A stretch of DNA of 58,058 nucleotides, taken from the NCBI GenBank assembly GCA_002812745.2, contig NCSJ02000275.1:1-58058 (forward strand). The letters run 5' to 3'. This stretch comes from Scytalidium lignicola (Eukaryota; Ascomycota; Leotiomycetes). The translations under genes were made by a program, and so were the position numbers. Shown piece after piece: positions 56,113 through 58,058 of this stretch (position 1 is the stretch's first letter; every line of letters starts with the position of its first letter). The notes beneath the pieces are model-generated. The model was not told where the DNA came from and did not search any database. It saw only the letters and a program-made list of their open reading frames with translations.

Positions 56113-57176
56113 ATGTCTTGCCCGGATTGTTTTAGTGGCCAGGTCCGTGAGCAGGTACTCACGGGTAAGGAGACCACCATCCACGGCCTGCCAACCTACG
56201 TCGCTCAGCCCGCCGAGGGTGTGAAGCCCAAGGGAGTCGTTGTGATCTTGACCGATATCTTCGGATGGAAATTTGTCAATAATAGAGGATTGGCTGATCG
56301 ATATGCAAAGCAAGGAAACTTTCTCGTTTATCTTCCCGACATCATGGATGGTATGTGTCGATCAGAGCTGTAGACTTGTACTATAGCTTCAATTGTTTTA
56401 TACTTTATACTATTTACTATTTACTATCCACTTGTGCTCAAAATATTCTGACTACTTCTGATAAGAGAGAGCCTTGACTGATACAGGTCCGTAGGCCATG
56501 CCGTTGACCCCTCTGCACTCGAGCTTCTCGAGAAAATCACAAGCCAGCTGATTGGCCTACCACTCTCTTCTTCAAGCCTTTCTGGATCCTCCAAGCTCTA
56601 ACAATTGCCATCCCTTTCCGCTTCTTTTGTAGGAAATCAGTCTGCGGCCCTCGGATCCTGAACTATTTCAAAGACATCCGTTCTTCCCCCCCGCCGTTCG
56701 ACACGCAAAGGCAGCCACTGAAAGTCGGTGCTGCGGGGTTCTGCTGGGGCGGATATTATACCTTTTTACTAGCTCAAGACCGTCCTTCCTCAAGGTGTCC
56801 GCCGTACAATGAAACCAAAACCGGAACTGGAACTGTACCATCTCAGAGCGCGATTGTTCCTCTGATTGATGTCGCCTTTACCGCACACCCTTCCATGCTG
56901 AAACTCCCAGACGATGTCGAAGCGGTGAAAATTCCCATGAGCGTTAGTGTAGGTGATAGCGATGCTGCAATGAAGTTGCCTAAGGTTCAGAAGATGAAGG
57001 CGATTTTGGAGGGTAAGAACAAGAAGGACGATGACCAGGAGTACGAGTGTGTCATCCTTCCTGGAGCGAAGCATGGCTTTGCCATTAGGACGGTAAACGA
57101 GCCTTATCAGATTGAGTGTGCAGAGAAGGCGGAATGGCAGGCGATAGAGTGGTTTGCAAAGTGGTTTAGTAAATAG
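56113..57176 (+). CDS. Dienelactone hydrolase family protein with a one-base frameshift, about 306 aa
   Basis: Exon 1 is 56113..56350 and exon 2 is 56495..57176, intron GTATGT...CCGTAG, joining LPDIMD-GHAVDPSALELLEKIT. The frame then fails at about 56540-56542 (CACAAGCC). One extra A there would continue as KPADWPTTLFFKPFW and the total would be an exact 307 codons. The triad is visible: Cys in AAGFCWGGYY (about residue 163), Asp in SVGDSDAAM (about 234), His in GAKHGFAIR (about 273). Fungal DLH-like alpha/beta hydrolases open lactones; the physiological substrate here is unknown. The break is either a homopolymer undercall or a genuine recent lesion. The intact downstream half favours the former. 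Confidence 0.85.
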
Positions 57177-57953
57177 AATGAATGAGTTTATTTTGGATTG
57201 ATTTGTTGTCGTAATTTGTGGAGGGTATTTGACTTGGGGAGTTGATCTAGCACTGGTTAAAGCATGGGATGGATACCCGATTCTAGAGCCACATATATTG
57301 ATGTGCAAATGTACATATGCTGTTCCTCACCGTGTATATATTTAGATACGATCTTTCTCAGTCTGTAAACGCGATCTGAATATGCACATCAAGAACTATG
57401 TTTTCTTTATAAGTAGAAGTAACTAGCTCCCGTCTTGATTTCTCATCTAATTGATTTTACCTGGTTTCATCTCCAGACCCGTAGTCATGAAAGGCACTTC
57501 TGCTTGTCGTAGTGCTTGTAACGCATTATTCATTACTTTGCTCACGAGCTTTTATCTTGCCATCAAGCAAATCAACCAAAGCTCTACCACCTAAAAATTC
57601 ATAACTGATTACACTAGCCCGTTAGCCATTGCTATCATCAATATATGAATATAATGAAACCGCATTTCTTAAATGAGATCTATTTCAGACAAAGTTGAGA
57701 AGATTTGTAATGCGGTTTTTGTAGTCACAGCCAATCCATACTGCGTCCGGAATTGGCCAGACGAGAGGAAAAAGGCTTCTATGGCCCCGCGGAGTCATCA
57801 TTGAAGATCGTTATGCAGGAAAGGGGAAAGGCTGTAATAAATAGCAACGAAAAGAGGAAATCCAATTGCTTACCTTTTTGATAACCGCGCCATACAGAAA
57901 CACACATATGCAGGAAATACCTCCCAACCAAAAAGATCACACCTCACCCAACC
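57177..57953. other. Intergenic 0.8 kb; no gene seen
   Basis: AT-rich sequence between the convergent ends of the hydrolase gene (+) and the terminal partial gene (-). No coding signal is seen. Confidence 0.5.
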
Positions 57954-58058
57954 TCACGACTCAGGCCTAAACCGTCCCCTCTTCTCCTTCATAGCATCAA
58001 CCCTCTTCTTATCCTCTTCAAACTGTCTAACCAACTCCCCCTGCTCCGCCTTCCTCCG
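57954..58058 (-). CDS. C-terminal end of a gene cut by the window edge (34 codons visible)
   Basis: Reading the minus strand in from the edge gives 34 codons without a stop, then TGA: RRKAEQGELVRQFEEDKKR, then MKEKRGRFRPES. It is highly charged and helical, with good coding character and the expected convergent orientation. I cannot name the family from so short a tail; the body lies beyond 58058. Confidence 0.55.
   Translation of the reverse strand, partial: RRKAEQGELVRQFEEDKKRVDAMKEKRGRFRPES

Noticed and set aside
1..58058. CRISPR array, prophage, IS element, rRNA operon, biosynthetic gene cluster
   Set aside because: The window is a fungal nuclear region. No spaced direct repeats, transposase, rRNA sequence, or PKS/NRPS/terpene core enzyme was seen.

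Overview
This is a nuclear window from a filamentous ascomycete (Pezizomycotina). The evidence is short GT-AG introns of about 47-90 nt with CTAAC-type branch points, and genes seen in moulds: a GH72 glucanosyltransferase, a CFEM membrane protein, a Boi-type SH3-SAM-PH scaffold, an F-BAR/C1/SH3 Bzz1 protein, a PY-motif alpha-arrestin and a very long coilin-like protein. The residue-level feel is of a leotiomycete (Sclerotinia/Botrytis-like), but that is an impression and was not tested. There is no prophage, IS element, CRISPR array, rRNA or recognisable tRNA.

Layout, with introns resolved by hand: F-box protein (1018-3184, -); aminotransferase class III (5017-6330, -); RPS24 (7212-7785, -); EFM3-like methyltransferase (8104-9221, +); small secreted or anchored protein (9628-10008, -); coilin-like protein (10796-14986, -); RNA polymerase I subunit RPA43 (15396-16357, -); ER J-domain protein (16575-17706, +); SP-RING SUMO ligase (18007-21233, -); Boi1/2-like scaffold (22212-25425, +); arrestin (26178-27721, -); TGL2-like lipase (28605-29720, -); V-ATPase subunit G VMA10 (30219-30915, -); PET117 (31218-31536, +); RPB2 (31922-35821, -); NmrA-like reductase (36820-37872, -); a 4.4 kb gene-poor block; CFEM membrane protein (42262-44677, -); DBP5 (45888-47493, -); BZZ1 (48040-50423, +); GH72 Gel/Gas enzyme (52693-54276, +); free methionine-R-sulfoxide reductase (54670-55676, -); dienelactone hydrolase (56113-57176, +); and the 3' end of one more gene (57954-58058, -).

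Most genes are housekeeping. Many serve gene expression: Pol I, Pol II, a ribosomal protein, an eEF2 methyltransferase, an mRNA-export helicase, a coilin-like protein and a SUMO ligase. They form six head-to-head pairs sharing a leader region: RPS24/EFM3, RPA43/J-protein, SP-RING/BOI, VMA10/PET117, DBP5/BZZ1 and fRMsr/DLH. I see no operon-like pathway cluster.

The most interesting structure lies in the introns. VMA10 needs a 9-nt microexon and has a first coding exon that is only ATG. The methionine sulfoxide reductase also starts with an ATG-only exon. BZZ1 has a GC-AG intron. The aminotransferase has a stop-free 51-nt intron that leaves the frame open if retained. Single N characters sit 5' of homopolymer runs, and where they fall in genes, deleting the N restores the frame. 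The dienelactone hydrolase carries the opposite lesion, one missing base.
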